From the NCBI RefSeq assembly GCF_014385165.1, contig NZ_JACRTF010000001.1, forward strand, positions 4,588,001 to 4,652,000: a stretch of 64,000 nt of DNA, in the 5' to 3' direction. Position 1 is the first letter of the stretch. Each line of letters begins with the position of its first letter. The notes beneath the pieces are model-generated. The model was not told where the DNA came from. It searched no databases and worked only from the letters and a program-made list of their open reading frames with translations. This DNA comes from Jilunia laotingensis (GTDB lineage: Bacteria > Bacteroidota > Bacteroidia > Bacteroidales > Bacteroidaceae). Below, piece after piece: positions 8,662 through 17,964 of this stretch. A program made the translations under genes and the position numbers.

Positions 8662-10890
8662 ATGGAATTGAATAAGAACTTTAAAGACGGACTTTGGAGC
8701 AAGGAGATCAACGTAAGAGATTTCGTTAGTAACAACATCACTCCTTATTACGGGGATGCATCCTTTCTACAAGGACCTACAGAACGGACGAAAGCGGTTT
8801 GGAATTGTTGCCTCAAAGCACTTGAAGAAGAAAGAGCCAATAATGGGGTACGCTCTCTCGACCACAAGACTGTATCAACCATCACTTCTCATAAAGCCGG
8901 ATATATTAATAAAGAAAATGAACTGATTGTCGGATTACAGACAGACGAGTTGCTGAAACGTGCAATCAAGCCGTTTGGTGGCATCAATGTAGTGGCAAAG
9001 GCTTGTCATGAAAACGGTGTTGAAGTTGACGAACGTGTAAAAGACATCTTCACACATTACCGTAAAACCCACAATGACGGTGTATTCGATGTATACACGG
9101 AAGAGATTCGTTCGTTCCGTTCATTAGGATTCTTGACCGGGCTACCCGATAATTATGCTCGCGGACGTATCATCGGTGACTACCGCCGTTTGGCCCTTTA
9201 CGGCATCGACCGTTTGATTGCAGCCAAACAGGAAGACTTACACCATTTGACCGGACCTATGACAGAGGCCCGCATCAGACTTCGTGAAGAAGTAGCCGAA
9301 CAAATCAAGGCCTTGAAAGATATAAAGGTTATGGGCGAATATTATGGTCTGGATCTCAGTCGCCCGGCTTATACTGCACAAGAAGCCATCCAATGGGTAT
9401 ATATGGCTTATCTGGCTGCCGTGAAAGAACAAGACGGTGCTGCCATGTCGTTGGGTAACGTTTCGTCTTTCCTTGATATATATATTGAATATGATCTGAC
9501 ACATGGAAATATAGATGAAAGTTTTGCTCAGGAACTGATCGACCAGTTTGTCATAAAGTTGCGGATGGTACGCCATCTGCGTATGCAATCGTACAATGAT
9601 ATCTTTGCAGGCGATCCTACATGGGTTACAGAATCTATTGGCGGACGCTTCAATGATGGTCGCACAAAGGTTACAAAGACTTCCTTCCGCTTCTTACAAA
9701 CACTGTATAATCTGGGACCATCACCGGAACCAAACATGACAGTACTTTGGAGCCCCGACCTGCCCGAAGGTTTCAAAGAGTTCTGTGCAAAAGTATCGAT
9801 TGACACTTCTTCCGTCCAGTACGAAAACGATGATTTGATGCGTGAAGTACGCCAATCGGATGATTACGGCATCGCTTGTTGTGTATCCTATCAGGAAATC
9901 GGAAAGCAAATACAATTCTTCGGGGCACGTTGCAACCTGGCCAAGGCATTGCTGCTTGCTATCAATGGCGGACGCTGTGAAAACACCGGTACGGTAATGG
10001 TAAAAGATATCCCCGTGTTGACAAACGATGTTCTGAATTTTGAAGAAGTAATGAACAATTACAAGAAAGTGCTGACACAGATAGCCCGGGTATACAATGA
10101 TGCCATGAATATCATCCACTATATGCACGATAAGTATTATTACGAAAAGGCTCAAATGGCATTTGTAGATACCGATCCTCGCATCAACCTGGCTTATGGA
10201 GTTGCAGGGCTTTCTATCGCACTCGACTCACTGTCCGCCATCAAATATGCAAAAGTAAAAGCTCGACGCAATGAAATCGGACTGACGGAAGGTTTCGATA
10301 TTGATGGAGAATTTCCATGTTTCGGCAACGATAATGACAAAGTGGACCATCTGGGAGTCGACTTAGTGTATTATTTCAGTGAGGAACTGAAGAAATTACC
10401 TGTTTACAAGAATGCCCGTCCCACACTTTCGTTGCTGACGATCACTTCCAACGTGATGTATGGCAAAAAGACCGGTGCTACTCCTGACGGACGTGCCAAA
10501 GGTGTTGCTTTTGCTCCGGGCGCAAATCCGATGCATGGACGTGATAAGAACGGTGCAATCGCCTCGCTGAGTTCGGTAGCCAAACTGCGGTACCGTGATT
10601 CACAGGACGGCATCAGCAATACTTTCTCCATCGTGCCGAAATCACTGGGTGCAACTCTGGAAGACCGCATTGAGAACTTGGTGACGATGATGGACGGATA
10701 CTTCACAAAAGGAGCGCACCATCTGAACGTGAATGTCCTGAACCGTGAAATGCTGGAAGATGCCATGGAACATCCTGAGAAATATCCGCAACTGACCATA
10801 CGTGTGTCAGGCTATGCGGTCAATTTCATCAAATTGAGCCGTGAACATCAATTGGAAGTAATCTCTCGCAGTTTCCACGAACGTATGTAA
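8662..10890 (+). CDS. pflB: Pyruvate formate-lyase (formate C-acetyltransferase)
   Basis: A 742-residue glycyl-radical enzyme that converts pyruvate and CoA to acetyl-CoA and formate in the cytoplasm during anaerobic sugar fermentation. The paired active-site cysteines are Cys406-Cys407 in GIACCVSYQ. The C-terminal radical loop RVSGYAVNF places the glycyl radical at Gly717. Length matches the family. The activating enzyme gene follows after only 12 bases, so the two are co-transcribed. Confidence 0.97.
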   Translation: MELNKNFKDGLWSKEINVRDFVSNNITPYYGDASFLQGPTERTKAVWNCCLKALEEERANNGVRSLDHKTVSTITSHKAGYINKENELIVGLQTDELLKRAIKPFGGINVVAKACHENGVEVDERVKDIFTHYRKTHNDGVFDVYTEEIRSFRSLGFLTGLPDNYARGRIIGDYRRLALYGIDRLIAAKQEDLHHLTGPMTEARIRLREEVAEQIKALKDIKVMGEYYGLDLSRPAYTAQEAIQWVYMAYLAAVKEQDGAAMSLGNVSSFLDIYIEYDLTHGNIDESFAQELIDQFVIKLRMVRHLRMQSYNDIFAGDPTWVTESIGGRFNDGRTKVTKTSFRFLQTLYNLGPSPEPNMTVLWSPDLPEGFKEFCAKVSIDTSSVQYENDDLMREVRQSDDYGIACCVSYQEIGKQIQFFGARCNLAKALLLAINGGRCENTGTVMVKDIPVLTNDVLNFEEVMNNYKKVLTQIARVYNDAMNIIHYMHDKYYYEKAQMAFVDTDPRINLAYGVAGLSIALDSLSAIKYAKVKARRNEIGLTEGFDIDGEFPCFGNDNDKVDHLGVDLVYYFSEELKKLPVYKNARPTLSLLTITSNVMYGKKTGATPDGRAKGVAFAPGANPMHGRDKNGAIASLSSVAKLRYRDSQDGISNTFSIVPKSLGATLEDRIENLVTMMDGYFTKGAHHLNVNVLNREMLEDAMEHPEKYPQLTIRVSGYAVNFIKLSREHQLEVISRSFHERM

Positions 10891-10902
10891 TTTGTTTGTA
10901 AA

Positions 10903-11628
10903 ATGATAAAAGTACATTCATACGAAAGTATGGGAACATTCGACGGGCCGGGACTCCGGCTCGTTGTTTTTCTTCAAGGATGCAATTTTAGATGCTTGTA
11001 TTGCGCCAATCCGGATACGATCACCACGAAAGGGGGAACACTTACCGATCCGGAAGAGATTGTACGCATGGCAGTCAGCCAAAAACCTTTCTTCGGCAAA
11101 CGAGGGGGGATCACGTTTTCGGGAGGAGAACCGACATTGCAAGCAGAAGCATTACTACCTTTATTCCGCAGGCTGAAAGAAGAAAATATACATATCTGCT
11201 TGGACAGCAATGGCGGACTATGGAACGAGCAGGTGGAGGAATTGCTGAAATTGACAGATCTGGTATTGTTGGACATTAAAGAATTCAATCCCATACACCA
11301 TCAGAAGCTGACGGGAAGAAGCAATGAACAGACCTTACGCACAGCCGAATGGATGGAAGAGAACCACCTACCATTTTGGTTACGATACGTTCTCGTACCG
11401 GGATATAGTGATTTTGAAACGGATATCCGCGGATTAGGTGAGCAATTAGGGAAATACCGGATGATCCAAAAAGTGGAAATACTCCCTTATCACACATTGG
11501 GTGTACATAAATATGATGCCATGGGACAGGATTATCTGCTTAAAGGGGTGAAAGAAAATACACCCGAACAGCTTGAGCAAGCAGCCAAACTGTTCAAAGA
11601 GTATTTCAAAACAGTGCAAGTCAATTGA
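10903..11628 (+). CDS. pflA: Pyruvate formate-lyase activating enzyme (radical SAM)
   Basis: A 241-residue radical SAM enzyme that installs the glycyl radical on PflB. The CX3CX2C cluster motif is Cys27, Cys31 and Cys34 in GCNFRCLYC. TFSGGEP (about 73-79) is the usual SAM-binding loop, and GTFDGPGLRLVVFLQG is the family N-terminus. It lies directly behind pflB and is followed by a strong palindromic terminator at 11745. Confidence 0.96.
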   Translation: MIKVHSYESMGTFDGPGLRLVVFLQGCNFRCLYCANPDTITTKGGTLTDPEEIVRMAVSQKPFFGKRGGITFSGGEPTLQAEALLPLFRRLKEENIHICLDSNGGLWNEQVEELLKLTDLVLLDIKEFNPIHHQKLTGRSNEQTLRTAEWMEENHLPFWLRYVLVPGYSDFETDIRGLGEQLGKYRMIQKVEILPYHTLGVHKYDAMGQDYLLKGVKENTPEQLEQAAKLFKEYFKTVQVN

Positions 11629-11744
11629 GAACATAAAAAAGGGAAGCTTTTTAAACACAAATATATGCAGAAAAGCTTGACTTTCACTTTTTAAAGCAGT
11701 ATCTTTACGGACGTAATCATAAAATAGTTTCAGTTAAACTACAC

Positions 11745-11776
11745 AAAAAGGAGAAAGCCATGGCTTTCTCCTTTTT
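11745..11776. terminator. Perfect palindromic terminator between convergent genes
   Basis: AAAAAGGAGAAAGCCA is followed immediately by its exact complement, TGGCTTTCTCCTTTTT, giving A- and T-tracts on both sides. It can end both pflBA (+) and the convergent sigma/anti-sigma operon (-). Confidence 0.8.
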
Positions 11777-11839
11777 TATTAACAATCCATTCTTAAAGCA
11801 GTCAAAAAGGGGAATATGATTTATTTATATATTTTCCCC

Positions 11840-11930
11840 CGGTGAGGAAGAAAATCTTCATCGGTGAGGAAGGGTATCTTCATCGGTGAGGAAAGCCAGG
11901 TTCATCGGTGATGAGACCATCCTTCCTCGG
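11840..11930. repeat. Array of four 22-bp tandem repeats, first site
   Basis: Units start at 11840, 11862, 11884 and 11906, with a partial fifth at 11928. Each begins CGGTGAGGA or a close variant and ends TTCAT or similar, with a variable middle. The array lies in the 385-base gap between convergent pflA and the anti-sigma-like gene. Units resemble those at 52659-52790 (shared core TTCATC-G-TGA). The rest of the gap shows only the palindromic terminator. Confidence 0.8.
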
Positions 11931-12013
11931 TGCCCAAAATATAATTTAGCAACAAGCCGTCAACCGAAAGCAGCAGACGTTAATAATTAATAAATCTGCT
12001 CTTGACAGATTTT

Positions 12014-13294
12014 TCAATAAGTAAAACGAATTCCCCCTTGAATATTAAAGTTACAAGGTGTCTCCTTACGAATCGTTTGGATATCCGAGCCATCATCAAA
12101 GAAATAAGCAACACCCGGTTCCACGTAGATACCGACATGCTTCGTTGCATTAAATTGCGCACCCACAGCACCTGATACTGAGAACTGTAACGGATCTATC
12201 GTCAACTTATCCTTGCCTCTTTTTCCATAAACACATTTCTCTATCATTCCTCCGGCAGCCACATACAGCGTAAAACGATTTTTATCCAGAAAATTCCAAT
12301 TAGCACGAAGAGGAATGCCTATGTAATGCAGCTTCTGGTTTATTTCAGCAGTGTTCCCCACCATTTTCACATCCGAGGACAGTAATGTATATGTCACTCC
12401 CGTCTCCACCGAAAAGCCTTTAGGCAACTCTTTGCGTACAGACAGGCCGAAAGCAATCGGCTGACGATGCTTAATGTCCACTATATCATTTGCATTCTGC
12501 AGATAGGGCACACCTTCTTTAAAAACGACCATCTGATCGGAAGGGATACGGATCGTTCCGTCTTCCTGATCGGATGCCAGATTAATTCGTGCCCCATTTT
12601 CCTGACCGTTCATATTACTTTTAGGGTTTTCAGAATCCATCCTACCTCCTGCATTACCAACGGCTGCACCTACCGACCAACGACCTTTTTCCCTTACAGG
12701 TTTCCCTACCGGCAAATGCAATTTATCTTTACCTGAAGGTCTACGCGGGCGTACTGTGGCACGTTCGTCCTTAGTTTCCGTTTTTGCTTCTTCAACGGTT
12801 TCTTTCTTTTCCTTAGGGGGAACCACAGTTTCTCCAACAACTTCGTGTTCTCCTTTCTCCTCATCAGACAGCGTGGTTCCATCAAGTACCGAGGGTTCGA
12901 GAGCCGCTCTCTTCGTATTTTTTCTGACTACAGCTACTATAGGACGCATCTCTTTTACAGGTTCCACTTCAGGAACTTCCATATTCGGTTTAGCTGTCAA
13001 CGGCAAGTGATCGGGTTCGGCAGGCAATTCAGGGACTACCGCATAGCGTATTTCATCTGCCACAGGGCTATTAAGGAAATAAACACTTACGGACGAAGCA
13101 ATCAGCAATATCGCTACCGCTGCTACTGCTACCCATCTACGGTATGGATATATAATCCGTTTCTCAGCAGGGGATACCAGCTCCTTTTCCAGCTGTTCCC
13201 AACCGAAAGTGGGTACAGGCTCGGAGTAGTTCTCTAACTTCTCCTTCAGCTTGTCCATCCACTGTTCTTTATCTTTTATATTCTCATCTTTCAT
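12014..13294 (-). CDS. Anti-sigma-like membrane protein with C-terminal beta-barrel-like domain
   Basis: A 426-residue protein coupled to the upstream sigma-factor gene by an ATGA overlap (13291-13294). The N-terminal cytoplasmic part (about 1-45) is charged. One transmembrane helix (about 49-70, VAVAAVAILLIASSVSVYFL) follows, then a low-complexity Glu/Lys/Pro-rich linker (about 85-200). The C-terminal region (about 205-426) resembles PorT/OmpA-like outer-membrane beta-barrel repeats, including FSVETGVTYTLLSSDV and the final GGIRFTY. Inner- and outer-membrane-like features in one chain are common in Bacteroidetes sigma partners. It probably restrains the cognate sigma factor, but the signal is unknown. 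Confidence 0.7.
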   Translation of the reverse strand: MKDENIKDKEQWMDKLKEKLENYSEPVPTFGWEQLEKELVSPAEKRIIYPYRRWVAVAAVAILLIASSVSVYFLNSPVADEIRYAVVPELPAEPDHLPLTAKPNMEVPEVEPVKEMRPIVAVVRKNTKRAALEPSVLDGTTLSDEEKGEHEVVGETVVPPKEKKETVEEAKTETKDERATVRPRRPSGKDKLHLPVGKPVREKGRWSVGAAVGNAGGRMDSENPKSNMNGQENGARINLASDQEDGTIRIPSDQMVVFKEGVPYLQNANDIVDIKHRQPIAFGLSVRKELPKGFSVETGVTYTLLSSDVKMVGNTAEINQKLHYIGIPLRANWNFLDKNRFTLYVAAGGMIEKCVYGKRGKDKLTIDPLQFSVSGAVGAQFNATKHVGIYVEPGVAYFFDDGSDIQTIRKETPCNFNIQGGIRFTY

Positions 13295-13854
13295 CTGTCA
13301 TTCGTCATTAACCATTCTTTCACCTTCCTGACCAACACACTTTTAGCACGAAACAATTGTGAAGCTGAGGATTTTTCATTAATGCCCAATAATTGGGCAA
13401 TCTCTTTATGTGACTTATCTTCAAATGTATACAAGTTGAATACAGTACGATATCCCACAGGCAAATCTTCTATAAATTGCATCAGCACTTTTTGCGGAAT
13501 GACATCTATCGCTGCTGCATCGGGTTCTTCGTAAGTTTCAGGGACTTCTTCCAAACCCATAGCCTGACTCATCACATCGTTCCGGCGCAAATACTGCAAT
13601 GCCACATTTACCATCACACGTTCCATCCACGCTCTTAGAGAACCGTCACCACGCCAGGTGAACTTATCAAAAGAACTGAAAATCTTCAGGAAACCATCAT
13701 GCAGCAAGTCCTGTGCCGTATCCCTGTCACCGGCATACCGAAGACAGATGCCGAGCATCCGCCCTGCATATTGCTCATAAAGTTCCTTGCGGGCACTATT
13801 ATTTCCTTGTCTGCATTGTGCCGCCAGTTCCTGTTCTTCCATTCTCTTAAACAC
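13291..13854 (-). CDS. ECF-type RNA polymerase sigma factor
   Basis: A 187-residue sigma-70 family protein of group 4. Region 2 is GRMLGICLRYAGDRDTAQDL through LRAWMERVMVN (about 30-90). Region 4 is VGYRTVFNLYTFEDKSHKEI (about 130-150), a helix-turn-helix. Translation may start at Met1 (13854) or at MEEQ (13842); the predicted transcription start near 13869 allows both. It is coupled to the downstream anti-sigma-like gene by an ATGA overlap. A good housekeeping promoter lies at 13876-13907. Regulon unknown. Confidence 0.88.
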   Translation of the reverse strand: MFKRMEEQELAAQCRQGNNSARKELYEQYAGRMLGICLRYAGDRDTAQDLLHDGFLKIFSSFDKFTWRGDGSLRAWMERVMVNVALQYLRRNDVMSQAMGLEEVPETYEEPDAAAIDVIPQKVLMQFIEDLPVGYRTVFNLYTFEDKSHKEIAQLLGINEKSSASQLFRAKSVLVRKVKEWLMTNDR

Positions 13855-13875
13855 GTGTTTACACTATAAATGCAG

Positions 13876-13907
13876 CAAAGATAGAAATACTGCATAGAGA
13901 GTACAAA
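13876..13907 (-). promoter_or_regulatory. Promoter of the ECF sigma/anti-sigma operon
   Basis: Minus strand TTTG (13907-13904), 20 bp, TATCTTTG (13883-13876). This is an exact match to the Bacteroides -33/-7 pattern and leaves a short leader to the start codon at 13854 or 13842. Confidence 0.75.
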
Positions 13908-14007
13908 TCTTTTATGGCTTTTATTTCTTTAACATTTTAATGCGCAATATTCTGCCATTTAAAGCATTTACCTTACAAAAACAGAAACTAAAAAACCAAA
14001 CATTATC

Positions 14008-14802
14008 ATGAAAAGATTGAAATTAATTGCTGCAACTCTGCTTTTATTGCTTGTACCTTTCTTGCAATCCTGCCTTGATGACGATTGCAACGGATTCGAT
14101 TGTTTTCCTGAGGACACAGAACTCGGTATCGCAACAATACATCTGACAGATGAGAATTCTACCAACGAGTATTACTTCACATTAGACAATGGAAAGACCG
14201 TATATCCTGCCATTAAAAAATACAATGACAGTAAGAAAATCATAGAAGGTCAGCGTGCATTCATCTATATAAAAACGATCGACAACAATAGTCCCGAGGC
14301 GGTAGAAGGATATGATTTGAATGCCGAGCTGTTTTACATAGAAACCATATTGACCAAACCCATCATTCCATTGACAAAAAAGACAGCCGATAGCATCGGA
14401 GACGATCGTATCAACATGACCCACCATTGGGTGGCACAGGGCTATCTGACGATGGAATTCCAGTATTACGGTACTCACAACCCAAACCAGAAACATATGC
14501 TAAACCTGGTGGACAATGAAGATACCGAGTTGGTAGATGAAGAAGGGTACATCAACCTCGAATTCCGCCACAATGCTTACGATGATGGAAAAGCCGATTT
14601 GGGTGAAGGCCTTGTCTCTTTTAAACTGGATAAAGTGGCCAAGGAGATGGAAACAGCCAAAGGATTGAAGATACGTGTAAATACCATTTACGATGGTATA
14701 AAATATTATAAGATCGACCTTGAGAAAGATACCAGAAGCAACGAGGCAATGACAACACAACAACTTAATCCATCTAACTATACAGACAATACATACTATT
14801 AA
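14008..14802 (+). CDS. NigD-like lipoprotein
   Basis: A 264-residue lipoprotein with signal peptide and lipobox LQSC (Cys at about residue 22), followed by the acidic LDDDCNGFDCF stretch. The body fits the NigD-like two-domain family: an N-terminal OB-like part (about 35-120; FTLDNGKTVYPA) and a C-terminal beta-sandwich (about 130-240; GYLTMEFQYYGT). The family is abundant in Bacteroides, with no established biochemical role. It is divergent from the sigma operon and followed by a strong terminator. Confidence 0.8.
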   Translation: MKRLKLIAATLLLLLVPFLQSCLDDDCNGFDCFPEDTELGIATIHLTDENSTNEYYFTLDNGKTVYPAIKKYNDSKKIIEGQRAFIYIKTIDNNSPEAVEGYDLNAELFYIETILTKPIIPLTKKTADSIGDDRINMTHHWVAQGYLTMEFQYYGTHNPNQKHMLNLVDNEDTELVDEEGYINLEFRHNAYDDGKADLGEGLVSFKLDKVAKEMETAKGLKIRVNTIYDGIKYYKIDLEKDTRSNEAMTTQQLNPSNYTDNTYY

Positions 14803-14821
14803 TTCTGATTAATAAAATGTG

Positions 14822-14860
14822 AAAACGGCTACTTTCCTCTTTGTGAAAGTAGCCGTTTTT
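14822..14860 (+). terminator. Terminator after the NigD-like gene
   Basis: AAAACGGCTACTTTC and GAAAGTAGCCGTTTT form a 15-bp perfect stem with an 8-base loop, followed by T residues. The oxyR gene ends on the opposite side at 14913, so it may serve both. Confidence 0.8.
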
Positions 14861-14912
14861 CATGCATATACATTGTCTATTCAATTTAATAAAACCGAGA
14901 GCAGCGAATAGA

Positions 14913-15839
14913 TCATACCAAAAACTGTACAGCTTGCAGACTCAACATCTCTTTCGGAACGGCCGCACGTATTTCGTCTTTCAGCACAGTCAACAGGCTG
15001 GTACGGATAAAGTCTTTGTTGGTGGTAAGCACAACCGGACGTGTAGGACGCGGTATGGCAAACGGACGTACCAGTTCTTTCTGTTCGGCAGATAATTGGA
15101 ATGTTGCCAGTTCAGGGATAAACGTAATGCCTTTCCCGCTCTCCACCATACGCATAAACGTCTCCATACTTCCTAATCGGTAAGCCATTTGATTCAACTT
15201 CACTGCCTCCATCTGGCAAAAACGCATCAACTGGTCACGGAAGCAATGCCCTTCGTCAAGCAACCATAAGCGTTCGCCTGTTATATCCGATGTACGGATA
15301 ACCTCATGCTTGAACAGAGGTTCCTTACGCGACACATATCCGAAAAATTGTTCATAGAAAAGGATTTCTTCCGAAAGCGAAGGTTCATCCAGTATACTTG
15401 CCAGAATAGCAGCATCGATCTCACCATCACGGAGCGCCTGGCGGATATCTTGCGTTTTCATCTCGGTAACACGTACATCCAATTCCGGATACTTCTCCAT
15501 CAACTGTGGGAAAAACCTCGGAAGTAAATAAGGTGCAATGGTGGGCAAGACTCCCAGACGGAATGTACCTGACAAAGATTGTTTCTCTTCACTGATAATA
15601 TCTTTCACCTGAGAGGTTTCTGACAGAATGACCCGAGCCTGGGCTATCACTTTCTCTCCCACTTTAGTAGGACTCACCGGCTGTACGGCACGGTCAAAAA
15701 GCTTCACTCCGAGTTCATCCTCCAGTTTCTGTATCATGGCACTCAATGTAGGTTGCGTCACCCGGCAATATTCCGCTGCTTTTGCAAAATGCCGGAACTG
15801 GTCTACGGCCAAGATATATTCCAATTGTTGTATAGTCAT
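14913..15839 (-). CDS. oxyR: Hydrogen peroxide sensor OxyR (LysR family)
   Basis: A 308-residue LysR-type regulator. The N-terminal helix-turn-helix (about 1-60) contains FAKAAEYCRVTQPTLSAMI, and the rest is the effector domain. Counting from the second Met (15839), which aligns with the E. coli OxyR start (M-x-I-x-x-LEY), the redox cysteines fall at Cys199 (GHCFRDQ) and Cys208 (RFCQM). These are exactly the two positions that form the peroxide-induced disulfide in E. coli OxyR. It is transcribed divergently from dps across a 130-base region carrying both promoters, so control of dps and self-control are likely. Confidence 0.95.
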   Translation of the reverse strand: MTIQQLEYILAVDQFRHFAKAAEYCRVTQPTLSAMIQKLEDELGVKLFDRAVQPVSPTKVGEKVIAQARVILSETSQVKDIISEEKQSLSGTFRLGVLPTIAPYLLPRFFPQLMEKYPELDVRVTEMKTQDIRQALRDGEIDAAILASILDEPSLSEEILFYEQFFGYVSRKEPLFKHEVIRTSDITGERLWLLDEGHCFRDQLMRFCQMEAVKLNQMAYRLGSMETFMRMVESGKGITFIPELATFQLSAEQKELVRPFAIPRPTRPVVLTTNKDFIRTSLLTVLKDEIRAAVPKEMLSLQAVQFLV

Positions 15840-15875
15840 CAATCAAAGTTTTAAGAGTTATAGATTCTGTCTATG

Positions 15876-15883
15876 CAAAGATA
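15876..15883 (-). promoter_or_regulatory. -7 box of oxyR
   Basis: Minus-strand TATCTTTG, 37 bases ahead of the oxyR start. No matching TTTG -33 box is present, which may suit a weak or regulated promoter. Confidence 0.5.
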
Positions 15884-15894
15884 GAAATTATCAG

Positions 15895-15926
15895 TTTGAC
15901 ACGCATACATTTCCGCCTTATCTTTG
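15895..15926 (+). promoter_or_regulatory. Promoter of dps
   Basis: TTTG (15895-15898), 20 bp, TATCTTTG (15919-15926): a textbook Bacteroides promoter ending 46 bases before the dps start. It is back to back with the oxyR -7 box, so OxyR bound between them could affect both. Confidence 0.8.
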
Positions 15927-15972
15927 CAGTACGAAAAAGAAAAATAGTATTAATCAATAAAATAAAAACAAT

Positions 15973-16449
15973 ATGAAAACTTTAGATTACATCCACTTAA
16001 GTGAATCGGGAGCAAACAGCGTAGTAGCATCTTTAAATCAATTGCTGGCAGATTTCCAAGTATATTACTCTAACCTTCGCGGTTTCCATTGGAACATAAA
16101 AGGGCACGACTTCTTCGTGCTGCACAGTAAGTTTGAAGAATTGTACAATGACGCAGCCGAGAAAGTTGACGAAATTGCAGAACGTATCCTTCAGTTGGGA
16201 AGTACACCCGCCAATAAGTTCAGCGATTACCTGAAAATGTCCAAAGTCAATGAAGTAGACCATATAAGTAATGGTGACGAAGCTCTGCAGAATATTCTCA
16301 AAACATATAGCCACCTGATTGGTGAAGAGCGGAAATTGCTATCCGTTGCTTCACAAGCAGGTGATGAAGTTACCGTAGCCTTGATGAGCGATTATCTGAA
16401 GGAACAGGAAAAGATGGTGTGGATGTTGACAGCTTACAACACAAAGTAA
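15973..16449 (+). CDS. dps: Dps, ferritin-like DNA-binding protein of starved cells
   Basis: A 158-residue ferritin-fold protein. The intersubunit ferroxidase segment is NLRGFHWNIKGHDFFVLH followed by FEELYNDAAEKVDEIAERI (about 36-75), with the conserved His, Asp and Glu ligands. It forms dodecamers that oxidize ferrous iron with hydrogen peroxide and protect DNA. It is divergent from oxyR, in keeping with known peroxide induction of dps in Bacteroides. A likely terminator lies at 16489. Confidence 0.95.
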   Translation: MKTLDYIHLSESGANSVVASLNQLLADFQVYYSNLRGFHWNIKGHDFFVLHSKFEELYNDAAEKVDEIAERILQLGSTPANKFSDYLKMSKVNEVDHISNGDEALQNILKTYSHLIGEERKLLSVASQAGDEVTVALMSDYLKEQEKMVWMLTAYNTK

Positions 16450-16488
16450 GTTTTATTCCCGTAGATTTTACCTCCTGAAATTTTTGAT

Positions 16489-16535
16489 CTGGACCCCGAT
16501 AGTTTTAATCGAACTGAAGGGTTCAGGTCTTTTTT
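16489..16535 (+). terminator. Likely terminator after dps
   Basis: CTGGACCC (16489-16496) and GGGTTCAG (16519-16526) form the outer stem with one G-T pair. AGTT/AACT can pair inside. The 3' side runs into GTCTTTTTT. Confidence 0.5.
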
Positions 16536-16566
16536 ATAAGGCATCTTGGCTCTCCTATCTTCACCC

Positions 16567-17880
16567 TTATTCAAATGTCACAAACATATCCTTCAGATTG
16601 ACAGTAACTTTCCTGAATAGATTGACCAAACTCATACCCAGTATTCCATCCTCGTTTCCACCATAGGTTACAGGGACATAACTGACACTGATATCACTAA
16701 TCTCGACAGGAATATCTCCAATGCTGAATGACGCAGAAGGGATACGAAGTATTTCCTTTTTCTCAATGAAATTAAACCCTCCACCGATACCGGAATCTTT
16801 CTTACCGATACTGTCTAATCGGTCTTTATATTTTTGGTAATAGGGATAATAAAGCTCCCCTGTAGTACATCCCGTATCAAAAATAAATTTTAATAGATCG
16901 TTACCGGAATATGCTTTCAGCACAGGGCAACCATTAGGCATCATAAGATTTCTACCCGTTGCCGGAAGTCGTGTCGATTGCAATGGAAATACTACTTTTC
17001 CCTCTTTCGGATAAATCTGGAACTCTCCCGTCAAGTTCATAAAATCAATCCCAAGAATTGCATCTACCTGCAAAACGCTATCCATTGCATTGGGACGCGC
17101 GATAGTAACCTTTGCGTTGTGGAATGTCATCTCTCCTACTTGGAGACTGTCCAGATATCCTAACATTCCATAACTTGCTCCCGGAAGCCCGCCATTGATA
17201 AGAAATGAATCCTTGACAATACTGACTCCTACTTCTTTGGCAAATCGTTCGGACATATAGGTCGTACCTGCTCCGGTATCAAAAATAAAATGATACTCCT
17301 TTCCATGTACTGTCACCGGCATTAGTATTTGCGTTCCTCTCCACCCTTTTTCATCTACCGATGTAGGCAGTTTGACTTTTTCAATAGAGACAGCAACTTC
17401 TACATCTTTATCAGGACGAGTAAGTGCCGGTGAAGGCAAATCCCGAAATTGATTGAAAAATTCATAAAGATTAGCAACAGGCTCTATATCTTCAGTCATC
17501 CCCGCAGCTTTCACTCCGGATATAAAATCCTTTAAACCATCTGCGGAACGAGCATAATTTCCACGATTCCAATCGATACTCGAAGCGAGGGTTACTAAAT
17601 TTTGTATATTACCAAAACCTAATTCCCCCTGATGTTCCGCCATCAATTGACCGATACATTCAATAGCTCTATCAGGCTGATTAAAATTAGTAGCGAGCAT
17701 AGCCTCAGCCAATAATTTAAGAAAGTCTGCCTGAATAGAATCTTTCAATACCGGATATTCTTCTTCCAAAGAAAACCAATCAGACCGATTAATCAACTCC
17801 CCTACCCTCATATCCGCTTGTTGAGCCTGAATAGCCATAACGAATAACATGCTCCAAATTGCAAATAGTAATTTCTTCAT
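16567..17880 (-). CDS. Secreted retropepsin-like aspartic protease domain protein
   Basis: About 437 residues from MKKLLFAIW (17880); an alternative Met lies three codons upstream. A signal peptide (1-20, ending MAIQA) is followed by a helical TPR-like region (about 25-130) and then two retropepsin-like halves, each with an Asp-Thr-Gly motif: FIFDTGAGTTYMS (about 205) and FIFDTGCTTGELY (about 335). The typical second flap-associated segments AILGIDFM and GILGMSLV follow each. A two-lobed aspartyl protease acting in the periplasm is plausible. It lies next to the glycan locus, but no functional link is shown. Confidence 0.78.
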   Translation of the reverse strand: MKKLLFAIWSMLFVMAIQAQQADMRVGELINRSDWFSLEEEYPVLKDSIQADFLKLLAEAMLATNFNQPDRAIECIGQLMAEHQGELGFGNIQNLVTLASSIDWNRGNYARSADGLKDFISGVKAAGMTEDIEPVANLYEFFNQFRDLPSPALTRPDKDVEVAVSIEKVKLPTSVDEKGWRGTQILMPVTVHGKEYHFIFDTGAGTTYMSERFAKEVGVSIVKDSFLINGGLPGASYGMLGYLDSLQVGEMTFHNAKVTIARPNAMDSVLQVDAILGIDFMNLTGEFQIYPKEGKVVFPLQSTRLPATGRNLMMPNGCPVLKAYSGNDLLKFIFDTGCTTGELYYPYYQKYKDRLDSIGKKDSGIGGGFNFIEKKEILRIPSASFSIGDIPVEISDISVSYVPVTYGGNEDGILGMSLVNLFRKVTVNLKDMFVTFE

Positions 17881-17964
17881 AGTCCGCATTTTTTCTAACT
17901 TGCGTAAAAATACGTATTATTTCAGAAAATAAAAGTAAGGTTCAATATTTATTTATCCAATCAT

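Noticed and set aside
11840..11930. Possible CRISPR array
   Set aside because: The period is 22 bp with only a 9-10 base constant part and no spacer of normal length; no cas genes are present.
16489..16535. End of an insertion sequence after dps (GGACCCC-like string)
   Set aside because: The sequence folds as a stem followed by a T-tract and lacks any transposase similarity, so a terminator explains it better.
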